Below, piece by piece: positions 17,670-26,800 of a stretch of DNA of 64,000 nucleotides. Positions within the stretch are counted from its first letter, which is position 1. Each line of letters opens with the position of its first letter. Under the pieces are notes generated by a model. It saw only the letters and a list, made by a program, of their open reading frames with translations, was not told the DNA's origin and searched no databases. A program made the position numbers and the translations under genes. The stretch is from positions 44,012 to 108,011 of the forward strand of contig JAKAWR010000010.1 in assembly GCA_021816935.1 (NCBI GenBank), in the 5' to 3' direction. Source of the stretch: Actinomycetes bacterium. GTDB lineage: Bacteria; Actinomycetota; Acidimicrobiia; Acidimicrobiales; JAMCPL01.

Positions 17670-18820
17670 CTGACGCGTCGCGGGCCAGCCGGTTTGCGTG
17701 GGGCCCGGGCGACCTGCGTCCGGTGCCGGACTCTCTCGATTCCCTCGGAATGCGCCCGCTGGCGCGTCGCACGCCCGATCAGTTGATCCAGGGGTCAGAG
17801 GCTGCGATGGCCGTGGGCGTGCCGGACATCGCGGGCGAGGTGGGCAATGTCGTCATTTGCGGCATGGGGGGAAGCGCGTTCGCAGGTGAAGCGCTTGCGG
17901 CCCTGCCGGGGGGCTGCAGGGTGCCCGTGGCGGTCAACAGATCCTATGCCCTGCCGGCCTACGTGGACGCGCGTAGCTTTGTCGTCGCCGTGTCCTTCTC
18001 CGGCGAGACCGAAGAGACGCTCAGCTCGTTCCGGCTCGCAAGGGAAAGGGGCGCTCGGCTCGTGGCAATAGCGTCGGGAGGGACGCTCGAGGCGTTCGCA
18101 AGGGAGTGGGGCGTGCCGTTCGTCACGGTGGATGGGGCTATTCCCCAGCCGAGGGCGGCTTTCGGTGCTCTTTTCGGCGCTCTCTGGACGGTTATGGGTC
18201 GTGCAGGGCTGATGGGCTTGGCGGAGGCGGAGTTGCCCGATGCCGCAGGGGAGGTGGGCGATTCCGCGGGGAAGGTACGCGACGCCGCTGGGGAGTTACG
18301 CGAGGCCGCAGAAGAGCTGCGAAAGAGCTTCCTGGCTGCGGAGAAGAACTTGTTCATACAGGACCTGGCAGCGAAGCTCTACGGCAAGATCCCGCTCGTG
18401 TGGGGCTCAGAGGGCTTTGCTTCGGCTGCGGCCACGCGCTTTCGGACCCAGGTGAACGAGAACGCCAGGATGCCCGCTTTCAGCTCAGTCGTACCGGAGC
18501 TCATGCACAACGAGGTGGCGGGTTGGGGCCAGCTCGGCGACGTGACACGCCAGCTCGTCGTGGCTGTCGCACTTCGCCACGACTACGAGCATCCACAGGT
18601 CGCCAGGCGCTTCGAGCTTCTCCGGGAGATAGCGGGCGAGTCCCTCTGTGATATGGTCGAGGTCCGCGCGGCTGGATCGACTGCGCTGGCGCAGTTCCTG
18701 GACCTGGTTGCGGGCGCGGACCTGGTTTCGCTGGAGCTGGCCCGGGAAGAGCGTATCGATCCGGGGCCGGTTCCCCTGCTTGCAGATCTGAAACGCCGAC
18801 TTGCGGATGTGCCATCCTGA
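17666..18820 (+). CDS. Bifunctional phosphoglucose/phosphomannose isomerase
   Basis: The 384-residue protein has two SIS subdomains. VICGMGGSAFAGEAL and VAVSFSGETEETLSSF are the phosphosugar-binding loops, and FRTQVNENARMPAFSSVVPE contains the Glu/Asn segment typical of the archaeal-type PGI/PMI, which interconverts glucose 6-, mannose 6- and fructose 6-phosphate. The start codon overlaps the preceding stop (GTGA), indicating translational coupling. Between the subdomains are four consecutive seven-residue repeats (DAAGEVG, DSAGKVR, DAAGELR, EAAEELR) that would form an extra amphipathic helix. Confidence 0.9.
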   Translation: MTDASRASRFAWGPGDLRPVPDSLDSLGMRPLARRTPDQLIQGSEAAMAVGVPDIAGEVGNVVICGMGGSAFAGEALAALPGGCRVPVAVNRSYALPAYVDARSFVVAVSFSGETEETLSSFRLARERGARLVAIASGGTLEAFAREWGVPFVTVDGAIPQPRAAFGALFGALWTVMGRAGLMGLAEAELPDAAGEVGDSAGKVRDAAGELREAAEELRKSFLAAEKNLFIQDLAAKLYGKIPLVWGSEGFASAAATRFRTQVNENARMPAFSSVVPELMHNEVAGWGQLGDVTRQLVVAVALRHDYEHPQVARRFELLREIAGESLCDMVEVRAAGSTALAQFLDLVAGADLVSLELAREERIDPGPVPLLADLKRRLADVPS

Positions 18821-18977
18821 CATGCGGCAGCGTGGCGACGGGGTCCGTGACCCCGGGAGCGGAATCCCGGAAGAGGCCGTCGGCGAGCCCCCCGGAGCGG
18901 GCAGGCCCAGCCGAGGCCACCCTGCCAGGTACGGAGCACCGATTGATCGATACAGACGGAAAGGGTAAGGAGTGACA

Positions 18978-20333
18978 ATGGGAAACGACGTGCCGGCCCG
19001 GACGGGCAGCGACGTGTTGGATACCGGCCTTGCGCCGCTCGGGAACCAGCGGATCGCTTGGGCGGATAGCCACATGCCAGTGCTTTCGTCCATCAAGGAA
19101 CGGTTTGCAAAGGAGCGCCCGCTGGAGGGAGCGAAGATCGCCGCGTGCCTGCATGTGACGACGGAGACCGCCAACCTGTTGCGGACACTCGTTGCCGGCG
19201 GGGCTGATGTGGTGGCGTGCGCCTCCAACCCGCTGTCCACCCAGGATGACGTTGCAGCCTCGCTGGTGGAGGACGAGGGAATCCCGGTATTTGCCGTGCG
19301 GGGCGAGGATGCGGCGAGCTACTACAGCCACATTGACGCCTGCCTCGATTTCCACCCGAACATCACGATGGACGATGGGTGCGATCTCGTTACGAGGCTC
19401 CACCAGACGAGGGCAGATCAGGTGGCGGAGGTTGTCGCAGGTACTGAGGAGACTACAACCGGCGTCATCCGGCTGCGTGCCATGGAGGCGGCCGGGGCGC
19501 TCGGATATCCGATCGTGGCGGTGAACGATGCCTATACGAAGCATCTTTTCGACAACCGCTACGGCACCGGCCAGTCTTCCTTGGACGGGATCATGCGTGC
19601 TACCAATGTGCTGCTTGCGGGGCGCAAGGTCGTTGTTGCCGGGTACGGGTACTGCGGCAAGGGAGTGGCTACCAGGGCGAGGGGCATGGGCTCTCAGGTG
19701 ATCGTGTGCGAGGTTGATCCCCTCCGTGCACTCGAGGCCGTTATGGACGGCTACAGGGTGGAGCCTATGATGGATGCGGCGCGGGAGGGAGACATCTTCA
19801 TAACGGTTACCGGCGACAGGGAGGTCATCTCGCGGGAGCATTTCCTGGTGATGAAGGACGGCGCGCTGCTCGCTAACTCCGGGCACTTCGACGTGGAAAT
19901 CAACCTGGCCGAGCTGGATCGGATGGCGGGCGGGCGCAGGAGGGAGGTCCGGCCGAGCGTCGAGGAGTTCGTAATCGACGCAGGAGAAGGCCCTGGCAGT
20001 CCTGGCGGCGGGTCGGGAGCAACCGGTTCCCCGGCCGTCGTGGGCGGCAAGCGCATCCTTGTTATTGCGCAGGGAAGGCTTGTAAACCTGAGCGCGGCAG
20101 AGGGCCATCCGGCGGCTGTCATGGATATGAGCTTTGCCAACCAGGCACTGGCCGTTGAATGGGTTTACGGCCAGAGCCGGGCGGGCACGCCGCTTGACGT
20201 ACGGGTGCATGGCGTCCCTGCCGAGATCGACTCGCAGGTTGCGAAATTGAAGCTGGAGGCGCTCGGCACGGAGATCGATGTGCTTACCGAGGCGCAGGAG
20301 GAGTACCTGCACTCGTGGGAGACCGGGACTTGA
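18978..20333 (+). CDS. ahcY: S-adenosyl-L-homocysteine hydrolase
   Basis: The ~451-residue enzyme cleaves S-adenosylhomocysteine to adenosine and homocysteine, regenerating the methyl cycle. Visible hallmarks are [32 protein letters not shown], the catalytic [11 protein letters not shown] and [18 protein letters not shown], then the NAD-binding loop [14 protein letters not shown] and the [13 protein letters not shown] strand. The C-terminus ends in Ser-Trp-Glu rather than the usual KPDHYRY. A ~20-residue Gly/Ser/Pro insertion follows residue 335. ATG 18978 has AAGGAG five bases upstream; a GTG six bases earlier lies inside that ribosome site. The 157-bp gap after the isomerase gene and the 125-bp gap before secA show no clear promoter. 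Confidence 0.95.
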   Translation: MGNDVPARTGSDVLDTGLAPLGNQRIAWADSHMPVLSSIKERFAKERPLEGAKIAACLHVTTETANLLRTLVAGGADVVACASNPLSTQDDVAASLVEDEGIPVFAVRGEDAASYYSHIDACLDFHPNITMDDGCDLVTRLHQTRADQVAEVVAGTEETTTGVIRLRAMEAAGALGYPIVAVNDAYTKHLFDNRYGTGQSSLDGIMRATNVLLAGRKVVVAGYGYCGKGVATRARGMGSQVIVCEVDPLRALEAVMDGYRVEPMMDAAREGDIFITVTGDREVISREHFLVMKDGALLANSGHFDVEINLAELDRMAGGRRREVRPSVEEFVIDAGEGPGSPGGGSGATGSPAVVGGKRILVIAQGRLVNLSAAEGHPAAVMDMSFANQALAVEWVYGQSRAGTPLDVRVHGVPAEIDSQVAKLKLEALGTEIDVLTEAQEEYLHSWETGT

Positions 20334-20458
20334 TCGGTACCGGAACTGCTGGCCGAGCCGCCGGAGCCGCCGGAGGGGATGCTGGCCGAGCCGTGGCCGG
20401 TGTGGTCGCTGGAGAAACCCGGCAGAGCGTGGCCCGCGGGCAGGAATAGGGGAATGCC

Positions 20459-23362
20459 TTGAGCGTACTGGAGAGAGTCCTTCGCACCGGCGAGGGAAAG
20501 CGCGCAAGACGCCTGGCCGAGCTCGTACCGTACGTGAACGATCTCGAACCGGGCGTCGAATCCCTCTCCGACGCTGAGCTCGCAGGGAAGACGGCCGAGT
20601 TCAGGGAGCGCTTGGAGCGCGGCGAAACCCTGGACGATCTGCTCGTGGAAGCTTATGCGGTGGTGAGGGAGGCGGCCTGGAGGGTGCTCGGCCAGCGGCA
20701 CTTCGATGTCCAGATCATGGGTGGGATCGCGCTCCATTTCGGCTGGATTGCCGAGATGAAGACTGGCGAGGGCAAGACGCTCGTGTCAACCCTGCCTGTG
20801 TACCTGAACGCGCTCGGCGGCGAAGGGGTGCACGTGGTTACCGTTAACGACTACCTGGCAAGGAGGGACTCGGAGTGGATGGGGGAGGTTTACAAGTTCC
20901 TCGGTCTCACCGTCGGTCGGGTCTCGCCGGAAATCGAGGGATTCGAGGAAAAGAAGTCAGCTTACGCCTGCGATGTTACCTACGGTACGAACACGGAGCT
21001 CGGCTTCGACTACCTGCGGGACAACATGGCACGCTCTCGCGAAATGATGGTCCAGCGGGGCCACCAATTCGCGATCGTCGACGAGGTCGACTCGATTCTC
21101 GTGGACGAGGCGCGTACGCCGCTTATCATCTCGGGTCCCGCGATGGAGTCTGCTCAGACATATTACCAGTTCGCCGGGCTGGTCAAGACGATGAAGCCGG
21201 AGGTCGACTACGAAGTGGACGAGGAGAAGCGGATTGTCGTCCCCACGGAGGAGGGCATAGAGAAGGTAGAGCGCCACCTCGGTCTGACCAACCTGTACGA
21301 TTCGCTCGCCGTCAACTATGTCCATCACCTGACCCAGGCGTTAAGGGCCAAAGAACTGTACAAGCTGGACAAGGATTATGTTGTCATGGACGGCGAGGTC
21401 AAGATCGTCGACGAGTTCACCGGCCGGGTGCTGGAGGGCAGGCGCTGGTCGGAGGGGCTGCACCAGGCGGTCGAGGCAAAGGAGCGGGTGCGGATCCAGG
21501 AGGAGAACCACACCTGGGCGACCGTTACCCTCCAGAACTACTTCCGTATGTACGAGAAGCTGGCCGGCATGACCGGTACCGCCACGACCGAAGCGGCCGA
21601 GTTTGCCAATACCTACGGCATGCAGGTCGTGCCCATCCCCACCAACGTCCCGATGATCAGAGAGGACCATCGTGACGTGATATACAAGTCGGAGGACGCG
21701 AAGTTCGCCGCCGTGGTCGAGGACCTGGCCGCCCGGTTCAAGGCAGGCCAGCCCGTGCTCGTCGGCACTGCATCCGTGGCGAAGTCCGAGCAACTTTCGG
21801 AGCTGCTCGAGAGAAGGGGCATCCCCCATCAGGTGCTGAATGCCAAGCAGCACACCCGGGAGGCCGAGATCGTGGTCCAGGCGGGAAGGATCGGAGCGAT
21901 CACCGTCGCCACGAACATGGCGGGAAGGGGTGTGGATATCCTGCTCGGCGGTAACCCGGAGGGGTTGGCGAGGCGGGAGGTCCTTGCGTCAGGTGTCGAC
22001 TTGGCAAGCGAGGAGGGAGCGGCGCTATACGGGAAGAAGCTGGAGAAGTTCAAGGCCGAGTGCGCGAAGGAGGCGAAAAAGGTCGTGGAACTCGGGGGCC
22101 TCTACGTGCTCGGGAGCGAGCGCCACGAGAGCCGCCGGATCGACAACCAGCTTCGCGGCCGCTCAGGTCGCCAGGGGGATCCGGGCGAGTCACGGTTCTA
22201 CCTGTCGCTCGAGGACGACTTGATGCGACTTTTCGCCACGGGTGCGATGCAGTGGGTGATGGACCGGGCCCTTCCCGAGGACATCCCGCTGGAGGCGAGG
22301 ATGGTCACCCGGGCCATCGAGAAGGCGCAGAACACGGTCGAGCAGCGTAACTCCGAGATCCGTAAGGATGTGCTCAAGTACGACGAGGTCCTGAACGAGC
22401 AGCGCAAGGTCGTCTACGCCAGACGGATCCAGATCATCGATGGAGAAGACCTTTCCGGCATGACGGAGGCGCTCTTGGAGGAGGTCGTGATGTCGGCCGT
22501 GCAGGCTTACTGCCCGTCGGATTTCCAGGAGGAGTGGAATACGAACGGCCTCGTGACGGAGATCCTTCAGTACTACCCTACGCGTTTCCAGCCCGAGGAG
22601 CTTCTCGAGGCGGCGGATGCGGCCCATCTGACGGAAAGCATCCTGGCCGAGGCGCTCGACTACTACTCCCGGCGGGACGAGGCGTTCCCCGGCGGTGCAG
22701 AGGACGCGAGAGCCGTCGAGAGGGAGGTCATGCTCCAGATGCTCGACCAGGCATGGAAGGACCACCTCATGGAGATGGACTACCTGCGTGAGGGGATTAA
22801 TCTTCGTGCGATGGGCCAGTACGACCCGCTGGTGGCCTGGCAGAAGGATGGTTTCGACATGTTCGGGGCCATGATGGAGGGGGTCAAGTTGGACTACCTC
22901 CGCTACGTCCTGCACGTCGAGGCGATCGAGGCTCCGGCCAGCGAACCGGCGCTGGAGGGAGCAAGCTACCAGGCAGCGGAGGATCCTGCGATGGAACCGG
23001 GCATGGCCGTCGAGATGGCGGGTGTACCGGTGTTCCCGTCAGGCGACGCAGCCCGGGTGAGTGGCCCGGCTTTCGTTACGGGGGCTACGGCTGCCGGCGG
23101 AACCGGGCGGGCCCGAGGAGGCGGCGCCGGAGCGGGTCCGGTCGCGGTTGGTGCGGGAGTCCGAGCCGGGGCGGACGGCCGTGGAAGGGCCGGCGGTGCA
23201 GGAGGTCGCGTGCGGACCGGTGGAGCCGGAGATGCGGGAGCGCGGACTGGTACAGGAGGGGAAGGCGTCGTGGGCACGGGAGGCGGTGCGAAGGTGGGGC
23301 GCAACGATCCGTGCTGGTGCGGTAGCGGCAAGAAGTTCAAGTTCTGCCATGGTACTTCCTGA
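20459..23362 (+). CDS. secA: Preprotein translocase ATPase SecA
   Basis: The 967-residue motor has MKTGEGKT (Walker A, residues 100-107), VTVNDYLARRDSEWMG, DEVDSILVDEARTPLIISGP, TNMAGRGVDI and GRSGRQGDPGESRFYLSLED, in the standard SecA order. It drives unfolded preproteins through SecYEG. The C-terminus carries the zinc-binding tail GRNDPCWCGSGKKFKFCHG, which contacts SecB or the ribosome. Between the helical scaffold and the tail lies a ~95-residue Gly/Ala/Arg-rich linker, longer than usual. The start is TTG 20459, preceded by a purine-rich AGGGGA; no in-frame ATG gives a complete N-terminus. prfB follows after a 71-bp gap. Confidence 0.97.
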   Translation: MSVLERVLRTGEGKRARRLAELVPYVNDLEPGVESLSDAELAGKTAEFRERLERGETLDDLLVEAYAVVREAAWRVLGQRHFDVQIMGGIALHFGWIAEMKTGEGKTLVSTLPVYLNALGGEGVHVVTVNDYLARRDSEWMGEVYKFLGLTVGRVSPEIEGFEEKKSAYACDVTYGTNTELGFDYLRDNMARSREMMVQRGHQFAIVDEVDSILVDEARTPLIISGPAMESAQTYYQFAGLVKTMKPEVDYEVDEEKRIVVPTEEGIEKVERHLGLTNLYDSLAVNYVHHLTQALRAKELYKLDKDYVVMDGEVKIVDEFTGRVLEGRRWSEGLHQAVEAKERVRIQEENHTWATVTLQNYFRMYEKLAGMTGTATTEAAEFANTYGMQVVPIPTNVPMIREDHRDVIYKSEDAKFAAVVEDLAARFKAGQPVLVGTASVAKSEQLSELLERRGIPHQVLNAKQHTREAEIVVQAGRIGAITVATNMAGRGVDILLGGNPEGLARREVLASGVDLASEEGAALYGKKLEKFKAECAKEAKKVVELGGLYVLGSERHESRRIDNQLRGRSGRQGDPGESRFYLSLEDDLMRLFATGAMQWVMDRALPEDIPLEARMVTRAIEKAQNTVEQRNSEIRKDVLKYDEVLNEQRKVVYARRIQIIDGEDLSGMTEALLEEVVMSAVQAYCPSDFQEEWNTNGLVTEILQYYPTRFQPEELLEAADAAHLTESILAEALDYYSRRDEAFPGGAEDARAVEREVMLQMLDQAWKDHLMEMDYLREGINLRAMGQYDPLVAWQKDGFDMFGAMMEGVKLDYLRYVLHVEAIEAPASEPALEGASYQAAEDPAMEPGMAVEMAGVPVFPSGDAARVSGPAFVTGATAAGGTGRARGGGAGAGPVAVGAGVRAGADGRGRAGGAGGRVRTGGAGDAGARTGTGGEGVVGTGGGAKVGRNDPCWCGSGKKFKFCHGTS

Positions 23363-23433
23363 GCGTCCCCGGGACCGCTGGCGGCGCCCCCCCGTGTGGG
23401 TAAGGGTCTGTTTGTTGAGAGCCTGCGGCTGCC

Positions 23434-24546
23434 ATGGCGCTTCCTGAGGCAAGGGAGACGCTGTCGTCACTGTCGAAGCGGCTGGACGAGGCGAAGGTCT
23501 ATATGGGCGAGGATCGGCTCGGGGCGCGGGCGGCGGAACTGGAGGCTCAGGCTAGCGAGCCCGACCTCTGGTCTGACCAGGAACGGGGGCGCGCCGTGAC
23601 GAGCGAGCTGGGTCACGTTCGCGACGATCTCGAGGTGCTGAGCAGTCTTGCCCGGTCACTCCAGGACGCGGAGGTCCTTCTCGGACTGCTTGCGGAGGAG
23701 GGGGAGAGCGGCGAGGACGAGGATCTGGACCGTGCGATAGCGGAACTGGACGCCCGCCTGTCGGAGCTGGAGTTGCGGTCCCTCCTGTCCGGCGAATATG
23801 ACGAGCGAGACTGTGTAGCTGAACTGCATGCGGGAGCGGGAGGCACCGACGCCCAGGACTGGTGCGAAATTCTGCTGCGGGTCTACCTCAGGTGGGCCGA
23901 GCGCTACGGCTACGAGGTCGAGCTGGACGAAGTGACTGAGGGCACCGAGGCGGGCCTCCTGTCCGCGACGTTCATTGTGAAGGGCCGGTTCGCGTACGGG
24001 ATGCTCTCGGCGGAGCGCGGCGTGCACCGGCTCGTGAGGATGTCCCCATTCGACTCGCAGCACCGGCGCCATACGAGCTTTGCGTCGTTCGACGTGATCC
24101 CGTTTCTTCCAGACTTGCCGGATATTGAGATAGACGAGAAGGACCTGCGCGTCGATACTTACCGTTCGTCCGGCGCGGGTGGCCAGCATGTGAACAAGAC
24201 CGATTCGGCGGTGCGGCTGACCCATCTGCCCACCGGGACCGTCGTGTCCTGCCAGAACGAGCGAAGCCAAACCCAGAACAAGGCGAGAGCCATGCAGATC
24301 CTTGTGTCTAAGCTGGCCTCCATCCAGCAGGCGGAGCGCCGCCGGCAGATGGACGCGATCTCGGGTCCGAAGAGCGAGGTCGCCTGGGGAAGCCAGATAC
24401 GTTCCTACACCCTCGCTCCCTTCCAACTCGTGAAGGACCACCGGACGAGCCACGAAACCGGCAACGTCGAGGCCGTCTTGGATGGCGACATCACGGCGTT
24501 CATGGACGCGGAACTCAGGCGCCGCCGGCAGGACAGCGCGCCGTAG
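23434..24546 (+). CDS. prfB: Peptide chain release factor 2
   Basis: The 370-residue factor reads UGA and UAA codons. It has the RF2 recognition tripeptide SPF (residues 204-206) in VRMSPFDSQHRRHTSFAS and the catalytic GGQ (249-251) in SSGAGGQHVNKTDSAVR. Unlike the Escherichia coli gene, the frame is uninterrupted near codon 26, so there is no programmed frameshift autoregulation. secA-prfB-ftsE-ftsX is a frequent actinobacterial order. Here a decayed toxin-antitoxin unit on the other strand separates prfB from ftsE. Confidence 0.96.
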   Translation: MALPEARETLSSLSKRLDEAKVYMGEDRLGARAAELEAQASEPDLWSDQERGRAVTSELGHVRDDLEVLSSLARSLQDAEVLLGLLAEEGESGEDEDLDRAIAELDARLSELELRSLLSGEYDERDCVAELHAGAGGTDAQDWCEILLRVYLRWAERYGYEVELDEVTEGTEAGLLSATFIVKGRFAYGMLSAERGVHRLVRMSPFDSQHRRHTSFASFDVIPFLPDLPDIEIDEKDLRVDTYRSSGAGGQHVNKTDSAVRLTHLPTGTVVSCQNERSQTQNKARAMQILVSKLASIQQAERRRQMDAISGPKSEVAWGSQIRSYTLAPFQLVKDHRTSHETGNVEAVLDGDITAFMDAELRRRRQDSAP

Positions 24547-24564
24547 TCCCCTGAGCTGGGGCCC

Positions 24565-24880
24565 TCAGCGCCGAAAATCCCGCCCCAGCATGTGGTCGGT
24601 TGCCTCGTCGGCCTTTTGTGTCTCGTGCGATTTTACCCGATCGATTGGCTCTCCGAGGCGTCCCCAACCAACAGCCGAAAGCTGATCCACCATTACGAAC
24701 GTATCCGATCCCTTGACCCTCGCTCTGGGGCGAAACGAGGCCGGTCGGCATGATGTGGATGTCGGAGCTGGTACCGCCGCCGAGAGCGGCCACGTCGTCC
24801 GATTGCAGAACGACAGCATGGCGAACGCCCCTCTGCCCCCTTCCTGCAGGCCGTAACCGATGAACGTCACCACGTACGAA
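24565..24880 (-). pseudogene. MazF/PemK-type toxin gene with a frameshift
   Basis: Two minus-strand frames join into one MazF/PemK-like RNase. The upstream frame reads [20 protein letters not shown] then AVVLQSDD; the downstream frame reads WPLSAAVPAPTSTSCRPASF, then RPRARVKGSDTFVMVDQLSA and VGWGRLGEPIDRV. This is the family order (RGDV.rl, rp.vVlQsd, vapTS...paSFrP, vlvdQ..av...rLg). The switch lies close to 24797-24805, where a one-base gain or two-base loss would account for it. The start codon is also unclear: the residue before RGDV is encoded by GTA. As it stands no intact toxin can be made. Confidence 0.75.
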
Positions 24881-25040
24881 GGGTTTCCAGGTCAGCCTGG
24901 ACACGAGCCACCTCCCTGCGGTCGCGTTCATCGGTCCGGATAGCCTCGGCCTCAGCGGTGAGTCGTGCTCTGCGCTGTTCGGCGGCGGCAGTGATGTAGT
25001 CTGCTAGACTTGCCTGGGCACCGGAAGGTTCGGTGCGCAC
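24867..25040 (-). CDS. Small antitoxin-like protein upstream of the MazF remnant
   Basis: A 57-codon frame starts at GTG 25040 and ends at the TGA 24867-24869, overlapping the toxin start region. It contains a hydrophobic helix ([16 protein letters not shown]) followed by a charged helix with [16 protein letters not shown] and the ending DLETLRTW. Short proteins ending in '..Q.emd.lRaW' directly before mazF are, from memory, typical antitoxins of actinobacterial pairs. It is absent from simple length-filtered gene lists. It lies back-to-back with ftsE (start 25052), so its promoter would overlap the ftsE coding region. Confidence 0.62.
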   Translation of the reverse strand: MRTEPSGAQASLADYITAAAEQRRARLTAEAEAIRTDERDRREVARVQADLETLRTW

Positions 25041-25051
25041 ACTTTGCGATT

Positions 25052-25834
<783 letters not shown>

Positions 25835-25918
25835 GCGTGCGCGCTGCGTGCCGGTTGGACGTGCGTGCGTGATGCCTTGCGCCGAGACTGAGGTCGCCGG
25901 GCAGGCGGGTCCGGTCTG

Positions 25919-26800
25919 ATGGCAGTGTCTGTGGATTTCGTAGCTCGGGAGACCGGTTCCAACCTGTGGCGGAACAAGGCGATGACTCTTGCGGCAGTCC
26001 TGACCGTGGCCGTGTCGTTGTCGCTGCTTGGCGCGGCGCTGTTCCTGCGGCAGGGGATCTCGAATGCCACAGTCAAGTGGCAGCATGGGGTAAACGTGAT
26101 CGTCTGGTTCCACGCTGATTCGAGCACGGCCACTCAGCGGGTGATCGGCGAGGAGTTGACCCAGAACAGTTATGTCCGTAGCTGCACATACCACAGCCAG
26201 GCGCAGGATTACCGGGCCGCTCTTAAGGCGGTTCCTGCGACCGCAGCCTCGGTGCTCTCCGCGTCTACTACGCCGGCATCGGACTGGTGTGCACTGTCGA
26301 ACCCGCAGGAGGCGACCGCCGTGGCAAGGACTTTCCAGAACTCTCCGGGCGTGCGGAACGTCCAGTACCCGAGTCAGGCGATCAAGAACATGGAGAACGT
26401 CACGCACGCGCTGCAGTGGGCTTTTATCATTGTGGCGCTGGTGCTGCTCATCTCTTCATCGGTTCTCATCGTGAACACGATCAGGCTTGCCATCTTCTCG
26501 CGTCGCAAGGAGGTCTCCGTGATGAAGCTGGTGGGGGCGACGGACTGGTTCATTCGCGTTCCGTTCATTCTGGAGGGCCTTGTCCAGGGGCTGCTCGGTG
26601 CGCTGGTGTCGGTTCTTGTCGTGTTGGCACTGAACTGGACCATTGACGGAGTTAGCTCGGGCAACATCACAAGTATCGTTTACAGGATGAGGCTTTCGGG
26701 TGCGGACCTCGGGTGGACGCTCGTGATGGTCGTTCTTGTGGGCCTTGTGGTCAGTACCGTAGGGTCCGGGTTCGCCGTCAGGCGCTTTCTCGACGTCTGA
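25919..26800 (+). CDS. ftsX: Cell division membrane protein FtsX
   Basis: The 293-residue protein has the FtsX topology: one N-terminal helix (TLAAVLTVAVSLSLLGAALFL), an extracellular domain of ~120 residues, and three C-terminal helices including WAFIIVALVLLISSSVLIVN. Between helices 2 and 3 is RKEVSVMKLVGATDWFIR, the coupling segment that contacts FtsE. The extracellular domain carries two Cys residues (RSCTYH and DWCALS) that could form a disulfide. Its TGA stop overlaps the ATG of the next gene. Confidence 0.94.
   Translation: MAVSVDFVARETGSNLWRNKAMTLAAVLTVAVSLSLLGAALFLRQGISNATVKWQHGVNVIVWFHADSSTATQRVIGEELTQNSYVRSCTYHSQAQDYRAALKAVPATAASVLSASTTPASDWCALSNPQEATAVARTFQNSPGVRNVQYPSQAIKNMENVTHALQWAFIIVALVLLISSSVLIVNTIRLAIFSRRKEVSVMKLVGATDWFIRVPFILEGLVQGLLGALVSVLVVLALNWTIDGVSSGNITSIVYRMRLSGADLGWTLVMVVLVGLVVSTVGSGFAVRRFLDV

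Noticed and set aside
18501..20507. 668-codon minus-strand frame over the PGI/PMI and ahcY genes
   Set aside because: It is a GC-rich shadow frame antisense to two well-supported enzymes; no motif of its own.
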